Assembly: GCF_030817535.1 (NCBI RefSeq)
Contig: NZ_JAUSZL010000002.1
Location: 6,324,001-6,388,000 of the forward strand
Source of the DNA: Streptomyces sp. V3I8
GTDB taxonomy: Bacteria > Actinomycetota > Actinomycetes > Streptomycetales > Streptomycetaceae
DNA length: 64,000 nucleotides
Reading direction: 5' to 3'
Below are positions 1 to 7,820 of the stretch, piece by piece (the stretch's first letter is position 1; the number at the start of each line of letters is the position of its first letter). The notes under the pieces are model-generated. The model had not been told where the DNA came from. It saw only the letters and a list, made by a program, of their open reading frames with translations, and made no database searches. A program made the position numbers and the translations under genes.

Positions 1-1
1 G

Positions 2-466
2 CCGCGCATCATCCAGTACCTGTACACGGGCCAGGCCGGGGTCCGGCACTGGGACGACATCGGCTACAACTTCCTCGTCGACCGCTGCGGCACCGTCTAC
101 GAGGGCCGGGCGGGCGGCACCGCCCGTGCCGTCGTCGGCGCCCACACCCAGGGCTTCAACGTGGGCACGGCCGGCATCGCCGCGCTCGGCACCTTCACCG
201 CGGGCGCGGAGGTCCCCAGGGCGATGACCGACGCCATCGCCGCCGTCGCCGCCTGGAAACTGGGGCTCACGGACATCGACCCGCGCGCCTCCGTACGCCT
301 CGTCTCCACCAACAGCCTGAGCAGGTACCCGGCGGGCAGCCGCGGCACGTTCACGGCCGTCTCCGGGCACACCGACGGCTACTGGACGGCGTGCCCGGGC
401 GCCGCGCTCATGGCCAGGCTCCCCGAGATCAGACAGCGCGCCGCCCGGCTGCAGGGGCGCCGCTGA
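2..466 (+). CDS. Peptidoglycan recognition / N-acetylmuramoyl-L-alanine amidase domain (3' end only)
   Basis: The open frame runs in from the left edge with no start in the window; 154 residues are visible. They read as the core of an Amidase_2/PGRP fold: HWDDIGYNFLVDRCGTVYEGR near residue 20, HTQGFNVGTAGIAALGTF, and SGHTDGYWTACPG near the C terminus. In this family the His and the late Cys (here in TACPG) are Zn2+ ligands, so zinc-dependent cleavage of the MurNAc-L-Ala bond is likely. Streptomyces members are usually secreted with N-terminal repeats, but that part is outside the window. The family call is secure; substrate and export cannot be judged. The last 38 bases overlap, tail to tail, the minus-strand gene ending at 429. 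Confidence 0.9.
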   Translation, partial: PRIIQYLYTGQAGVRHWDDIGYNFLVDRCGTVYEGRAGGTARAVVGAHTQGFNVGTAGIAALGTFTAGAEVPRAMTDAIAAVAAWKLGLTDIDPRASVRLVSTNSLSRYPAGSRGTFTAVSGHTDGYWTACPGAALMARLPEIRQRAARLQGRR

Positions 467-767
467 ACGGCCGCGGCGCCTCCCCGGCCCGGGGCGCGCC
501 GGCCCCCGGCGCGCTGTGCGGGGGCGCCGCGTTGGCCCGGTCCAGCGCGGACGCGGTGGCGGCGGACGGCCCCACCACGACGGCGGCGACCACACAGGCC
601 ACGGTCCAGGGGCTGCGGGCGACCCGCGCCCACAGGGGCGTACGCCCGGCCCGCGACCGCCCGCGGCCGGCCGCGCCCGCGTGTCCGCGCACGGCCGTGT
701 CCGCGTTCGTACTCGCATTCGTACTCGCGTTCGCGTTCGTACTCGCGCTCGTGTGACTGTTCATCAT
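429..767 (-). CDS. Small single-pass membrane protein, unknown function
   Basis: A 112-residue frame with a strong ribosome binding site (GGAGG, 5 nt before a double ATG) and the high third-position GC of real genes here. The N terminus is a low-complexity Ser/Thr/Asn/Ala stretch (about residues 5-24) produced by a DNA microsatellite. A basic segment follows, then one hydrophobic helix (WTVACVVAAVVVG, about residues 52-64) and a Pro/Ala-rich tail. No family is recognised. It overlaps the end of the convergent amidase gene by 38 bases, which lowers confidence that the C-terminal part is real. Confidence 0.5.
   Translation of the reverse strand: MMNSHTSASTNANASTNASTNADTAVRGHAGAAGRGRSRAGRTPLWARVARSPWTVACVVAAVVVGPSAATASALDRANAAPPHSAPGAGAPRAGEAPRPFSGAPAAGRRAV
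702..751. repeat. Imperfect 12-bp microsatellite inside a coding region
   Basis: Repeats of the unit CGTTCGTACTCG, with CATTCG and shortened variants. On the minus strand it encodes the Thr-Asn-Ala-Ser rich N terminus of the small membrane protein. Such units are prone to slippage. Confidence 0.6.
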
Positions 768-846
768 CCCCGCCTCCAGTCAGTGCGTGCCCTGACGCTA
801 CGAGGCGTGGCTCGGGGTGCCCGGTGAGACCGCTGTGGCGTACCTG

Positions 847-1365
847 TCAGCCCGCGAACCGGTCCCACAGCCGGGGGAACCGTTCCGCCAGCAGCGACTG
901 GTCCTCCAGGTCGAACGCGGTGCCCAGCGGCTCGGCAGGCGCCGCCGGAATACCCAGGTCGGGCGCGACCGCGCCGGTGAGCTGCTCGTACGCCTCGTCC
1001 GCCGCGTACCCCAGCTCCTCCGCGTCCCCGTCGACCTCGTCATCGAAGTCCGCGAGCAGCTCGGCCAGTTGGTCCGGGTCGTGCACGGCACCCTCGTAGG
1101 TCTCCCGGCCCTGGCCGATCAGCCAGCAGCGGAAGAAGTCGAAGGCGTCGTCGCCGGCCCCGTCGAGCAGGATCCACGCGGCACCCCACAGGTCCCAGGT
1201 GTACGCGCGGTTGTAGCGGGCCTCGAAGTGACGGGCGAAGTCGAGGACCATCTCCGGGTCCAGCCGCAGGAGCCGTTCGACGAGCAGGTCGGCCTGCTCC
1301 TCGGGGTCGCCCTCGGCGGCCTCGCGGGCCCCGTCCACCAACTCCCAGAACTGCGTCTCGTCCAT
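847..1365 (-). CDS. DUF4240 domain protein
   Basis: A 172-residue acidic soluble protein starting MDETQFWELVD. The opening D-E-x-x-F-W-x-L-V-D, the central LRLDPEMVLDFARHFEARYNRAYTWDLWGAAW and a following GGxxDDxFDFFRxWLIGQG-like stretch are the pattern I associate with DUF4240, a family of unknown function common in actinobacteria. The frame stays open upstream to 1509, but that extension is Arg/Pro-rich and overlaps the divergent SDR gene, so the start was placed at the conserved MDETQFW. A GTG directly before this ATG (1368) is equally possible. No strong ribosome binding site is visible. Confidence 0.75.
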   Translation of the reverse strand: MDETQFWELVDGAREAAEGDPEEQADLLVERLLRLDPEMVLDFARHFEARYNRAYTWDLWGAAWILLDGAGDDAFDFFRCWLIGQGRETYEGAVHDPDQLAELLADFDDEVDGDAEELGYAADEAYEQLTGAVAPDLGIPAAPAEPLGTAFDLEDQSLLAERFPRLWDRFAG

Positions 1366-1487
1366 CACGGGACAAGCATCGGGCCTGTACCCGGCCCGCG
1401 CACCCGGGGACAGGCGGATCGTTATCACGCACATGCCCGCGAAAAAGTCCGACAGCAGGTGTCGGGATTCGGCGGGATGCTCGGCGC

Positions 1488-2456
1488 ATGGAGACAACGG
1501 AACGAACACTGCAGGGGAACACGGGGCCGCTGAGCGGGAGGATCGCCCTGGTGGCGGGGGCCACCCGCGGCGCCGGACGGGCCACGGCGGTCGAACTGGG
1601 ACGCGCGGGAGCCACGGTGTACGTCACCGGCCGCACGACCCGCGAGCACGTCAGCGAGGTCGGCAGGAGCAGCGAGACGATCGAGGGGACGGCCGAACTG
1701 GTCGACGCGGCCGCCGGTGCCGGGGGCCGGGGCATCGCCGTACCGACGGACCACCTCGAACCGGAGCAGGTACGGGCCCTGGTCGACCGCATCGACAAGG
1801 AACAGGGCCGCCTCGACATCCTCGTCAACGACCTCTGGGGCGGCGACGTCCACCTCGACTTCACGGCGGAGAAGCAGCCCGACCTGTGGGAGATGGACCT
1901 CGGCAAGGGGCTGCGGGTCATGCGCCTCGGCATCGAGTCGCACCTCGTCACCAGCCACTGCGCACTGCCGCTGCTGATCCGCAACCCCGGCGGACTGCTC
2001 GTCGAGGTCACCGACGGCACCGAGGAGTACAACCGGCGCTACCGCAAGCCGCTGTTCTACGACCTGGCCAAGACCGCGCCGATCCGGATGGCGTACGGCC
2101 TCGGGGAGGAGCTGAAGGAGTACGGCTGCACGGCGGTCTGCGTCACGCCCGGCTGGCTGCGCTCGGAGGCGATGCTCGACACCGCGTTCGAGGTGACCGA
2201 GGAGAACTGGCGGGACGCCTGCGCACAGGTCCCGCACTTCGCGATCTCCGAGACACCGACCTACGTCGGGCGCGCCCTGGTCGCGCTCGCCGCCGACCCC
2301 GGCGTGGCCCGCTTCAACGGGCGGTCGCTGTCCAGCGGCGGCCTCGCCCAGGAGTACGGCTTCACCGACGTGGACGGTTCGGCGCCCGACGCCTGGCGCT
2401 ATCTGCTGGAGGTGGAGTCGCAGGGCAGACCGGCGGACGTGACCGGCTACCGGTAG
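1488..2456 (+). CDS. SDR-family NAD(P)-dependent oxidoreductase
   Basis: A 322-residue short-chain dehydrogenase, somewhat longer than the classical 250. The Rossmann motif GATRGAG is at residues 24-30, followed by the TGR nucleotide-discriminating loop and LVND (a variant of NNAG) near residue 110. The catalytic pair is Tyr191/Lys195 in YDLAK. The usual catalytic Ser position lies in VEVTDGTEE and is not clearly Ser, so the chemistry may deviate. The C terminus contains the FNGRSLSSGGLAQEYGF segment typical of actinobacterial members. Substrate unknown. It is transcribed away from the DUF4240 gene and converges on the WYL regulator, from which a short GGTGCC repeat separates it. Confidence 0.85.
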   Translation: METTERTLQGNTGPLSGRIALVAGATRGAGRATAVELGRAGATVYVTGRTTREHVSEVGRSSETIEGTAELVDAAAGAGGRGIAVPTDHLEPEQVRALVDRIDKEQGRLDILVNDLWGGDVHLDFTAEKQPDLWEMDLGKGLRVMRLGIESHLVTSHCALPLLIRNPGGLLVEVTDGTEEYNRRYRKPLFYDLAKTAPIRMAYGLGEELKEYGCTAVCVTPGWLRSEAMLDTAFEVTEENWRDACAQVPHFAISETPTYVGRALVALAADPGVARFNGRSLSSGGLAQEYGFTDVDGSAPDAWRYLLEVESQGRPADVTGYR

Positions 2457-2464
2457 CCCCGGCC

Positions 2465-2494
2465 GGTGCCGGTGCCGGTGCCGGTGCCGGTGCC
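2465..2494. repeat. GGTGCC tandem repeat (5 units)
   Basis: Five perfect hexamers fill the 40-base gap between two convergent genes and end just before the stop codon of the WYL regulator. No clear hairpin terminator is present in the gap. Confidence 0.8.
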
Positions 2495-2496
2495 GG

Positions 2497-3477
2497 TCAG
2501 TCCGGGTCGCGGTAGTACGCCGCGGTCCGGGCCGCCGCCTCGGAGAAACGTTTCCTTAGCTCGGCCGGTTCCAGGACCTCCGCCTCCGGGCCGAGGGAGA
2601 GGAGCTGGGTGTACGCGACGTCGTACGACTCGACCGGCAGCGTGAGCGTGACGCGGCCCTCGCCGTCGGGCGGGCCCGCCCCGTCGAGGGCCTCCTGCGC
2701 GGAGAGGGGGTCGACGGTGTGCCTCAGCCGCCGGGCGCCCGCCTCGGTGAGCCGCACCACGACCGTCGCCCGCAGGAGCGAGCGCGCGAACAGCTCGGCC
2801 TGCTCCGCCCAGAAACCCGGCAGGTCGAAGGCCTCGTCGCGGTCGAAGCGCCGGCTGTCCGCCGTGACCGAGGTGAACCGGTCGAGGCGGTAGACCCGGA
2901 AGGTGCCGGGCCCGGTCACCCGGGCGCACACGTACCAGACGCCCGCCTTCAGGACGAGTCCGTACGGCTCCAGTTCGCGCTCCACGTCGGTCCCGTCGCG
3001 CCGGTAGCGCGCGGTGATCCGGCGGTCGTCCCAGACCGCCTCGGCGACCGCCGGCAGCAGGACGGGGGTCTGCGGCTCGGCGAACCAGGCGGGGGCGTCC
3101 AGGAGGAAGCGCTGGGCCGCGCTGCGGGAGGCGTCCTTGAGGGAGGGCAGCAGGGCGGCGGACACCTTCAGACGGGCCGCGGAGGCGGCGTCCTCCAGGC
3201 CCATCTCGCGCAGTGCGCCCGGTACGCCGGACAGGAACAGGGCCTCGGCCTCGCTCCGGGCCAGTCCCGTCAGCCGCGTCCGGTAGCCGCCGATGAGCCG
3301 GTACCCGCCGGTGCGGCCCCGGTCCGCGTACACCGGGACGCCGGCCTCCGACAGGGCCTGCGCGTCCCGCGTGATCGTCCGCTCGGACACCTCCAGCTCG
3401 CGCGCCAGCTCGGCGGCGGTCATGGAGGCCCGAGTCTGCAGGAGCAACACCATCTTGATGAGCCGGGCAGCACGCAT
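2497..3477 (-). CDS. WYL-domain transcriptional regulator (DeoR/YafY type)
   Basis: 326 residues starting MRAARLIKMVLLLQTR. The N-terminal winged helix-turn-helix (about residues 5-55) includes MTAAELARELEVSERTITRDAQALSEAGVPVY. A WYL domain follows around residues 140-205 (ITARYRR...ELEPYGLVLKAGVWYVCAR), then a C-terminal WCX-like region. WYL domains are thought to bind small ligands or nucleic acid and to control metabolic or DNA-damage genes; the target here is unknown. The frame is open to 3714, but the upstream part reads through intergenic repeats, so the start was set at the conserved HTH onset. The neighbouring SDR is convergent, so the two are not co-transcribed. Confidence 0.88.
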   Translation of the reverse strand: MRAARLIKMVLLLQTRASMTAAELARELEVSERTITRDAQALSEAGVPVYADRGRTGGYRLIGGYRTRLTGLARSEAEALFLSGVPGALREMGLEDAASAARLKVSAALLPSLKDASRSAAQRFLLDAPAWFAEPQTPVLLPAVAEAVWDDRRITARYRRDGTDVERELEPYGLVLKAGVWYVCARVTGPGTFRVYRLDRFTSVTADSRRFDRDEAFDLPGFWAEQAELFARSLLRATVVVRLTEAGARRLRHTVDPLSAQEALDGAGPPDGEGRVTLTLPVESYDVAYTQLLSLGPEAEVLEPAELRKRFSEAAARTAAYYRDPD

Positions 3478-3874
3478 GCCCCCATGATGCCGGTGGCTCT
3501 GCCGGTCGGGCGGGCGGGGTGGGAGGTGGGATGTGCGTGCGTAGCCGACCGCGGCGCCGTCGGGGGCCGTTCGCGCAGTTCCCCGCGCCCCTGAAGACGG
3601 GGTCCGCTGGTACGTGGTCGGCTGCGGCGGCGTGGATGGCTGGTCGCGCGGTTCCCCGCGCCCCTGAGGGGCGAAAAGCCGGGGCGCGGCCCTGCTGTTC
3701 AGGGGCGCGGGCAACCCCCACCCTCCCGCGGGCCGCGAACCGGCCGCGGGAGGCTCGGGGCGCAGCCCCGCCTCGAGGGGCGCGGGGAACTGCGCGAACG
3801 GCCCTCGCCGGCCCGCAGGTCGTGCAGCGGGCCGGCGAGGGCCGATGGGGTCGACGGGGCGTGGCCCCGGAGAA
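3478..3874. repeat. Gene-free region holding four copies of a dispersed GC-rich repeat
   Basis: About 400 bases with no credible gene. Copies of the window-wide element (starts AGGGGCGCGG, ends AACTGCGCGA) lie at 3571-3592 and 3644-3665 (minus orientation), 3701-3715 (diverged, plus) and 3776-3797 (plus). Between them is an imperfect CTCCCGCGG/CCGCGGGAG inverted repeat (3723-3753). The aceE terminator hairpin occupies the right end. Confidence 0.8.
3801..3842 (-). terminator. Terminator hairpin after aceE
   Basis: A perfect 16-bp inverted repeat (3801-3816 with 3827-3842) around a 10-nt loop, 32 nt past the aceE stop. No U-run follows, as is usual for Streptomyces terminators. Confidence 0.8.
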
Positions 3875-6586
3875 CTACAGGCCGTACCGTTCCCGCGCTT
3901 CCTTCACCGAGGAAGCCGGCACCTCGTCCCGCCGCGCGAGCTGCGCCAGCGCCGCGACCACGATCGACTGCGCGTCGACACCGAAGTGCCGGCGCGCCGC
4001 GACCCGGGTGTCGGACAGACCGAACCCGTCCGCGCCGAGCGACGACCAGTCCTGCTCGACCCACTGCGCGATCTGGTCCGGCACCTGCCGCATGTAGTCG
4101 GAGACGGCGAGCACGGGCCCCTCGGCCCCCTGCAGCGCCTGCCGCACGAACGGCACCCGCTCCTCGCCGCGCAGCAGCGCCGCGTCGGCCTCCAGCGCGT
4201 CCCGCCGCAGCTCCGTCCAGGACGTGGCGGACCAGACGTCCGCGGCCACACCCCACTCCTCGGCGAGCAGCCTCTGCGCCTCCAGGGTCCAGTGGATCGC
4301 CGTACCGGAACCCAGCAGCTGGATCCGCGCGGCGTTGGCGGCGGGCGAAAGACCCGCCGACTCCGCCGTGTTGAAGCGGTAGAGCCCCTTGACGATGCCC
4401 TCGTCGATACCGAGCCCGGACGGCTTCGCGGGCTGCGGGATCGGCTCGTTGTAGACGGTGAGGTAGTAGAAGACGTTCGGGTCCTCGCCCGGCGCCGGCT
4501 CGCCGTACATCCGGCGCAGACCGTCCTTGACGATCGTGGCGACCTCGTACGCGAACGCCGGGTCGTAACTCAGCGCGGCCGGGTTGGTCGCGGCGATGAC
4601 CGGCGAGTGCCCGTCCGCGTGCTGCAGGCCCTCGCCCGTCAGCGTCGTACGGCCCGCCGTGGCGCCGACAAGGAAGCCGCGCCCCAGCTGGTCGGCGAGC
4701 TGCCACATCTGGTCGGCCGTGCGCTGCCAGCCGAACATCGAGTAGAAGATGTAGAACGGGATCATCGCTTCGCCGTGCGTGCTGTACGCGGTCGACGCGG
4801 CGATGAAGTCCGCCATGGAACCGGCCTCGGTGATCCCCTCGTTGAGGATCTGGCCGTCCTTGGCCTCCTTGTAGTACATCAGCTGGTCGCGGTCGACCGG
4901 CTCGTACGTCTGCCCCTTGGGCGAGTAGATCCCCAGGGACGGGAAGAGGCTCTCCATGCCGAAGGTGCGCGCCTCGTCGGGGACGATCGGCACCCAGCGC
5001 TTCCCGGACGTCTTGTCGCGGACCAGGTCCTTGACCAGGCGTACGAAGGCCATGGTCGTCGCGACGTTCTGCGAGCCGGAGCCCTTGTCGAAGGCCGCGA
5101 ACGCCTTGTCGGCCGGGGCAGGCAGCGGCGCGAGCGCGTGCGTACGACGGGCCGGGGCCGGGCCGCCGAGGGCCGCGCGGCGCTCCTGGAGGTACCGGAC
5201 CTCGGGGGAGTCGGCGCCCGGGTGGCCGTAGGGGACCACGCCGTCGGTGAACCGGCTGTCCGGGATCGGCAGCTCCAGCAGGTCGCGCATCTGCTTGAAC
5301 TCGTCTGTCGACAGCTTCTTCATCTGGTGGTTGGCGTTCTTCGACGCGAAGCCCGCACCGAGGGTGTGACCCTTGACCGTCTGGGCCAGGATGACCGTCG
5401 GAGCGCCCTTGTGCTCGACGGCGGCCTTGTAGGCGGCGTACACCTTGCGCGCCTCGTGACCACCGCGGGAGAGGTGGAAACACTCCAGGATCTTGTCGTC
5501 GCTCAGCAGCTTCGCCAGCTCGACGAGCGCCGGGTCGGCGCCGAAGAAGTCCTGGCGGATGTAGGCGGCGTCGCGGGTCTGGTACGTCTGCACCTGCGCG
5601 TCCGGGACCTGGCGCAGGCGCCGGACCAGGGCCCCCGTGGTGTCGAGCCGGAACAGCTCGTCCCAGGCGTTGCCCCACAGCGACTTGACGACGTTCCAGC
5701 CGGCGCCGCGGAACTGGGCCTCCAGCTCCTGCACGATCTTGAAGTTCGCGCGGACCGGACCGTCGAGGCGCTGCAGGTTGCAGTTGATGACGAAGGTCAG
5801 GTTGTCGAGACCCTCGCGGGCGGCCAGCGCGAGGGCCGCCGTCGACTCGGGCTCGTCCATCTCGCCGTCACCGAGGAACGCCCACACGTGGGACGCCGAT
5901 ACGTCCTTGATGTTTCGGTTGGTGAGGTAGCGGTTGAAGCGCGCCTGGTAGATCGCGGAGAGCGGGCCGAGACCCATCGACACCGTGGGGAACTCCCACA
6001 GCCAGGGCAGCCGGCGCGGGTGCGGGTACGACGGGAGGCCGTTGCCGCCCGCCTCCTGGCGGAAGTTGTCGAGGTGCGCCTCGTTCAGGCGGCCGTCGAG
6101 GAAGGCGCGGGCGTAGATGCCGGGGGAGGCGTGGCCCTGGATGTAGAGCTGGTCGCCGGACCCGGGGGCCTCCTGCGACTCCTTGCCCTTGAAGAAGTGG
6201 TTGAAGCCCGTCTCGTAGAGCCAGGCCGCGGAGGCGAAGGTGGCGATGTGGCCGCCGACGCCGTGCTTCGCGCCCCGGGTCACCATCGCGGCCGCGTTCC
6301 AGCGGTTCCACGCGGTGATCCGCTGCTCCAGCGCCTCGTCGCCGTCCACGGTGGGCTCGGCGGCGGTCGGGATGGTGTTGACGTAGTCGGTCTCGAGCAG
6401 CTTGGGCAGCGCGAGTCCGTTGCCCTCGGCGCGCTCCAGCGTGCGCCGCATGAGGTACGCGGCACGGTGCGGCCCGGCCGCCTCGGTGACGGCGTCGAGG
6501 GAGGCCTGCCATTCGGCGGTCTCCTCGGGGTCGCGGTCCGGGAGCTGGTCGAGCTCGCTCGGCTGGGTTGCGGTGAGGTCGGTCAT
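3875..6586 (-). CDS. aceE: Pyruvate dehydrogenase E1 component, homodimeric type
   Basis: A 903-residue protein, full length for the AceE family. It decarboxylates pyruvate with thiamine diphosphate and acetylates the lipoyl groups of E2. The ThDP/Mg signature begins at about residue 239 (GDGEMDEPEST...) and ends in VINCNLQRLDGPVR. The transketolase-like central region includes YIFYSMFGWQRTADQMWQLADQ and GRTTLTGEGLQHADGHS. The start at MTDLTATQ is supported by GGAAGG about 7 nt upstream; a longer reading to 6628 adds only intergenic residues. It is separate from the E2 and E3 genes, which lie 1.2 kb upstream behind a GntR regulator, and has its own 314-bp leader with several palindromes. Confidence 0.97.
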   Translation of the reverse strand: MTDLTATQPSELDQLPDRDPEETAEWQASLDAVTEAAGPHRAAYLMRRTLERAEGNGLALPKLLETDYVNTIPTAAEPTVDGDEALEQRITAWNRWNAAAMVTRGAKHGVGGHIATFASAAWLYETGFNHFFKGKESQEAPGSGDQLYIQGHASPGIYARAFLDGRLNEAHLDNFRQEAGGNGLPSYPHPRRLPWLWEFPTVSMGLGPLSAIYQARFNRYLTNRNIKDVSASHVWAFLGDGEMDEPESTAALALAAREGLDNLTFVINCNLQRLDGPVRANFKIVQELEAQFRGAGWNVVKSLWGNAWDELFRLDTTGALVRRLRQVPDAQVQTYQTRDAAYIRQDFFGADPALVELAKLLSDDKILECFHLSRGGHEARKVYAAYKAAVEHKGAPTVILAQTVKGHTLGAGFASKNANHQMKKLSTDEFKQMRDLLELPIPDSRFTDGVVPYGHPGADSPEVRYLQERRAALGGPAPARRTHALAPLPAPADKAFAAFDKGSGSQNVATTMAFVRLVKDLVRDKTSGKRWVPIVPDEARTFGMESLFPSLGIYSPKGQTYEPVDRDQLMYYKEAKDGQILNEGITEAGSMADFIAASTAYSTHGEAMIPFYIFYSMFGWQRTADQMWQLADQLGRGFLVGATAGRTTLTGEGLQHADGHSPVIAATNPAALSYDPAFAYEVATIVKDGLRRMYGEPAPGEDPNVFYYLTVYNEPIPQPAKPSGLGIDEGIVKGLYRFNTAESAGLSPAANAARIQLLGSGTAIHWTLEAQRLLAEEWGVAADVWSATSWTELRRDALEADAALLRGEERVPFVRQALQGAEGPVLAVSDYMRQVPDQIAQWVEQDWSSLGADGFGLSDTRVAARRHFGVDAQSIVVAALAQLARRDEVPASSVKEARERYGL

Positions 6587-6711
6587 TGCGCCGCCTTCCG
6601 GATACGGAGGGGGTTCCCTCGTCGGCAAGGGGTTCTACGGGGGGTGCCCTTGGTCTTTGGCAGGACAGGGCGGCGGGCTCGTGTGGGAGCCCGCCGATGA
6701 CAATAACTCGC

Positions 6712-6728
6712 TGATCGATGATCGATCA
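6712..6728. promoter_or_regulatory. Palindromic operator candidate before aceE
   Basis: TGATCGAT-G-ATCGATCA is a perfect palindrome with a central base, 126 bp upstream of the aceE start. Its outer and inner halves recur as the 10-bp palindrome TGATCGATCA upstream of lpdA (11303-11312). A candidate site for the neighbouring FadR-type regulator; this is inference. Confidence 0.45.
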
Positions 6729-6767
6729 AAGGGTTGAAGGGCAAAACCTCTTGATCACGAGAAAGTA

Positions 6768-6802
6768 GGCACCGGGTGCCTTCGCGGTGGGCACCGGGTG
6801 CC
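6768..6802. promoter_or_regulatory. Twin GGCACCGGGTGCC palindromes
   Basis: Two identical 13-bp palindromes whose starts are 22 bp apart, about two helical turns, so they face the same side of the DNA. They lie about 100 bp past the GntR stop and about 180 bp before aceE. They could be paired operators or part of the GntR terminator. Confidence 0.45.
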
Positions 6803-6900
6803 TTGTTTTCGCAGGTGAGCCCGGCTGTCGGGGATACTTCTGAGCGGGATGGCGCTCCACTGCTCGCGAGCACGGCGCGGGCTCGTCCGCTCACCTGTGA

Positions 6901-7542
6901 TCACGGTGTGGGCTCGCTGCCCGTCCGCGGGGCACAGCCCAGCACATGGGCCTTCACCAGCTCCGCGATCAGCGGGTCCCGGCGCCGGAACGCCTCCACC
7001 AGCGCCTCGTGCTCCTCCGCGTACGACTGCTGGACCGTGCCCAGCCAGCGGATCGACAGGGCCGTGAAGACCTCGATGCCCAGGCCCTCCCAGGTGTGCA
7101 GCAGCACGCTGTTGCCCGCGGCGCGTACGAGTTCGCGGTGGAAGGCCACCGTGTGGCGGACCTGGCCCGTGCCGTCCGCCCGGCGGTCGGCCTCGTACAG
7201 GGCGAGGACGTGCGGCTCCAGGGCCGAGCAGTCGGCCGCCAGGCGCTCCGCGGCCAGCTCGGCCGCGATGGCCTCCAGACCGGCCCGGACGGGGTAGCTC
7301 TCCTCCAGGTCGGCCGCGGTCAGGTTCCGTACGCGGACGCCCTTGTTCGGGGCCGACTCGATCAGCCGCAGAGACTCCAGCTCCCGCAGGGCCTCCCGTA
7401 CGGGGGTCTGGCTGACCTCCAGCTCGGTGGCGATCCGGCGCTCCACGATCCGCTCGCCCGGTTTCCAGCGGCCGCTGACGATCCCCTCCACGATGTGCTC
7501 GCGGATCTGCTCGCGGAGCGAGTGGACGACGGGCGCGGTCAT
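6901..7542 (-). CDS. GntR-family regulator, FadR/FCD subfamily
   Basis: 213 residues. The N-terminal winged helix (about 8-70) has the GntR signature GERIVERRIATELEVSQTPVREALRELE. The C-terminal all-helical FCD domain (about 80-205) keeps acidic and His positions of the metal/ligand pocket (AFHRELVRAAGN, EEHEALVEAFRRRD). Members respond to organic acids; E. coli PdhR, which senses pyruvate and controls the pdh operon, belongs to this subfamily. Lying directly upstream of aceE in the same direction suggests a PdhR-like role, but the ligand is not readable from sequence. A GGAG ribosome binding site precedes the ATG. Confidence 0.9.
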   Translation of the reverse strand: MTAPVVHSLREQIREHIVEGIVSGRWKPGERIVERRIATELEVSQTPVREALRELESLRLIESAPNKGVRVRNLTAADLEESYPVRAGLEAIAAELAAERLAADCSALEPHVLALYEADRRADGTGQVRHTVAFHRELVRAAGNSVLLHTWEGLGIEVFTALSIRWLGTVQQSYAEEHEALVEAFRRRDPLIAELVKAHVLGCAPRTGSEPTP

Positions 7543-7664
7543 GGAGGGCTCCTTCGTTTTGACCTTTAGACAATAAGGCCGTGCGCTCCCACGGGGGGTG
7601 TGCGGGGCGCGTCAGGGGGAGGGGCTGGTGCCGGGACGCCGGCTGCGGGCCGGTGGGGGGCCGT

Positions 7665-7715
7665 TCGCGCAGTCCCCCGCGCCCCTGCTTCCAAGGGGCG
7701 CGGGGAACTGCGCGG
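7665..7715. repeat. Dispersed repeat, inverted pair
   Basis: Two oppositely oriented 22-nt copies of the element (7665-7686 and 7694-7715) with a 7-nt loop. Pairing continues into the flanks (GCGGGCCGG at 7646 with CCGGCCCGC near 7736), giving one of the longest potential hairpins in the window. It lies past the sucB terminator. Confidence 0.8.
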
Positions 7716-7762
7716 CCAGCCCCCGCCGGCCCGCAGGTGACGACGCGGCGGCCGGAAACGCA

Positions 7763-7800
7763 GAGGTGCCCCTGCCCGGCAAGCCGGGCAGGGGCACCTC
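7763..7800 (-). terminator. Terminator hairpin after sucB
   Basis: A perfect 18-bp inverted repeat (7763-7780 with 7783-7800) with a 2-nt centre, 21 nt beyond the sucB stop codon. Confidence 0.88.
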
Positions 7801-7820
7801 CTCGTGCAGCTGGGCGGAGC

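Larger units (their letters stand above)
6587..6900. promoter_or_regulatory. aceE leader and control region
   Basis: 314 bases with no gene between the GntR regulator and aceE. Its AT-richer core (about 6695-6770) stands out in this genome and probably holds the aceE promoter on the minus strand. It contains one 17-bp palindrome (6712-6728) and two identical 13-bp palindromes (6768-6780, 6790-6802), listed separately. Confidence 0.55.

Noticed and set aside
3845..6700. Very long open frame on the plus strand opposite aceE
   Set aside because: Its codons mirror the high third-position GC of aceE; the product is Arg/Val/Leu-rich with no recognisable domain.
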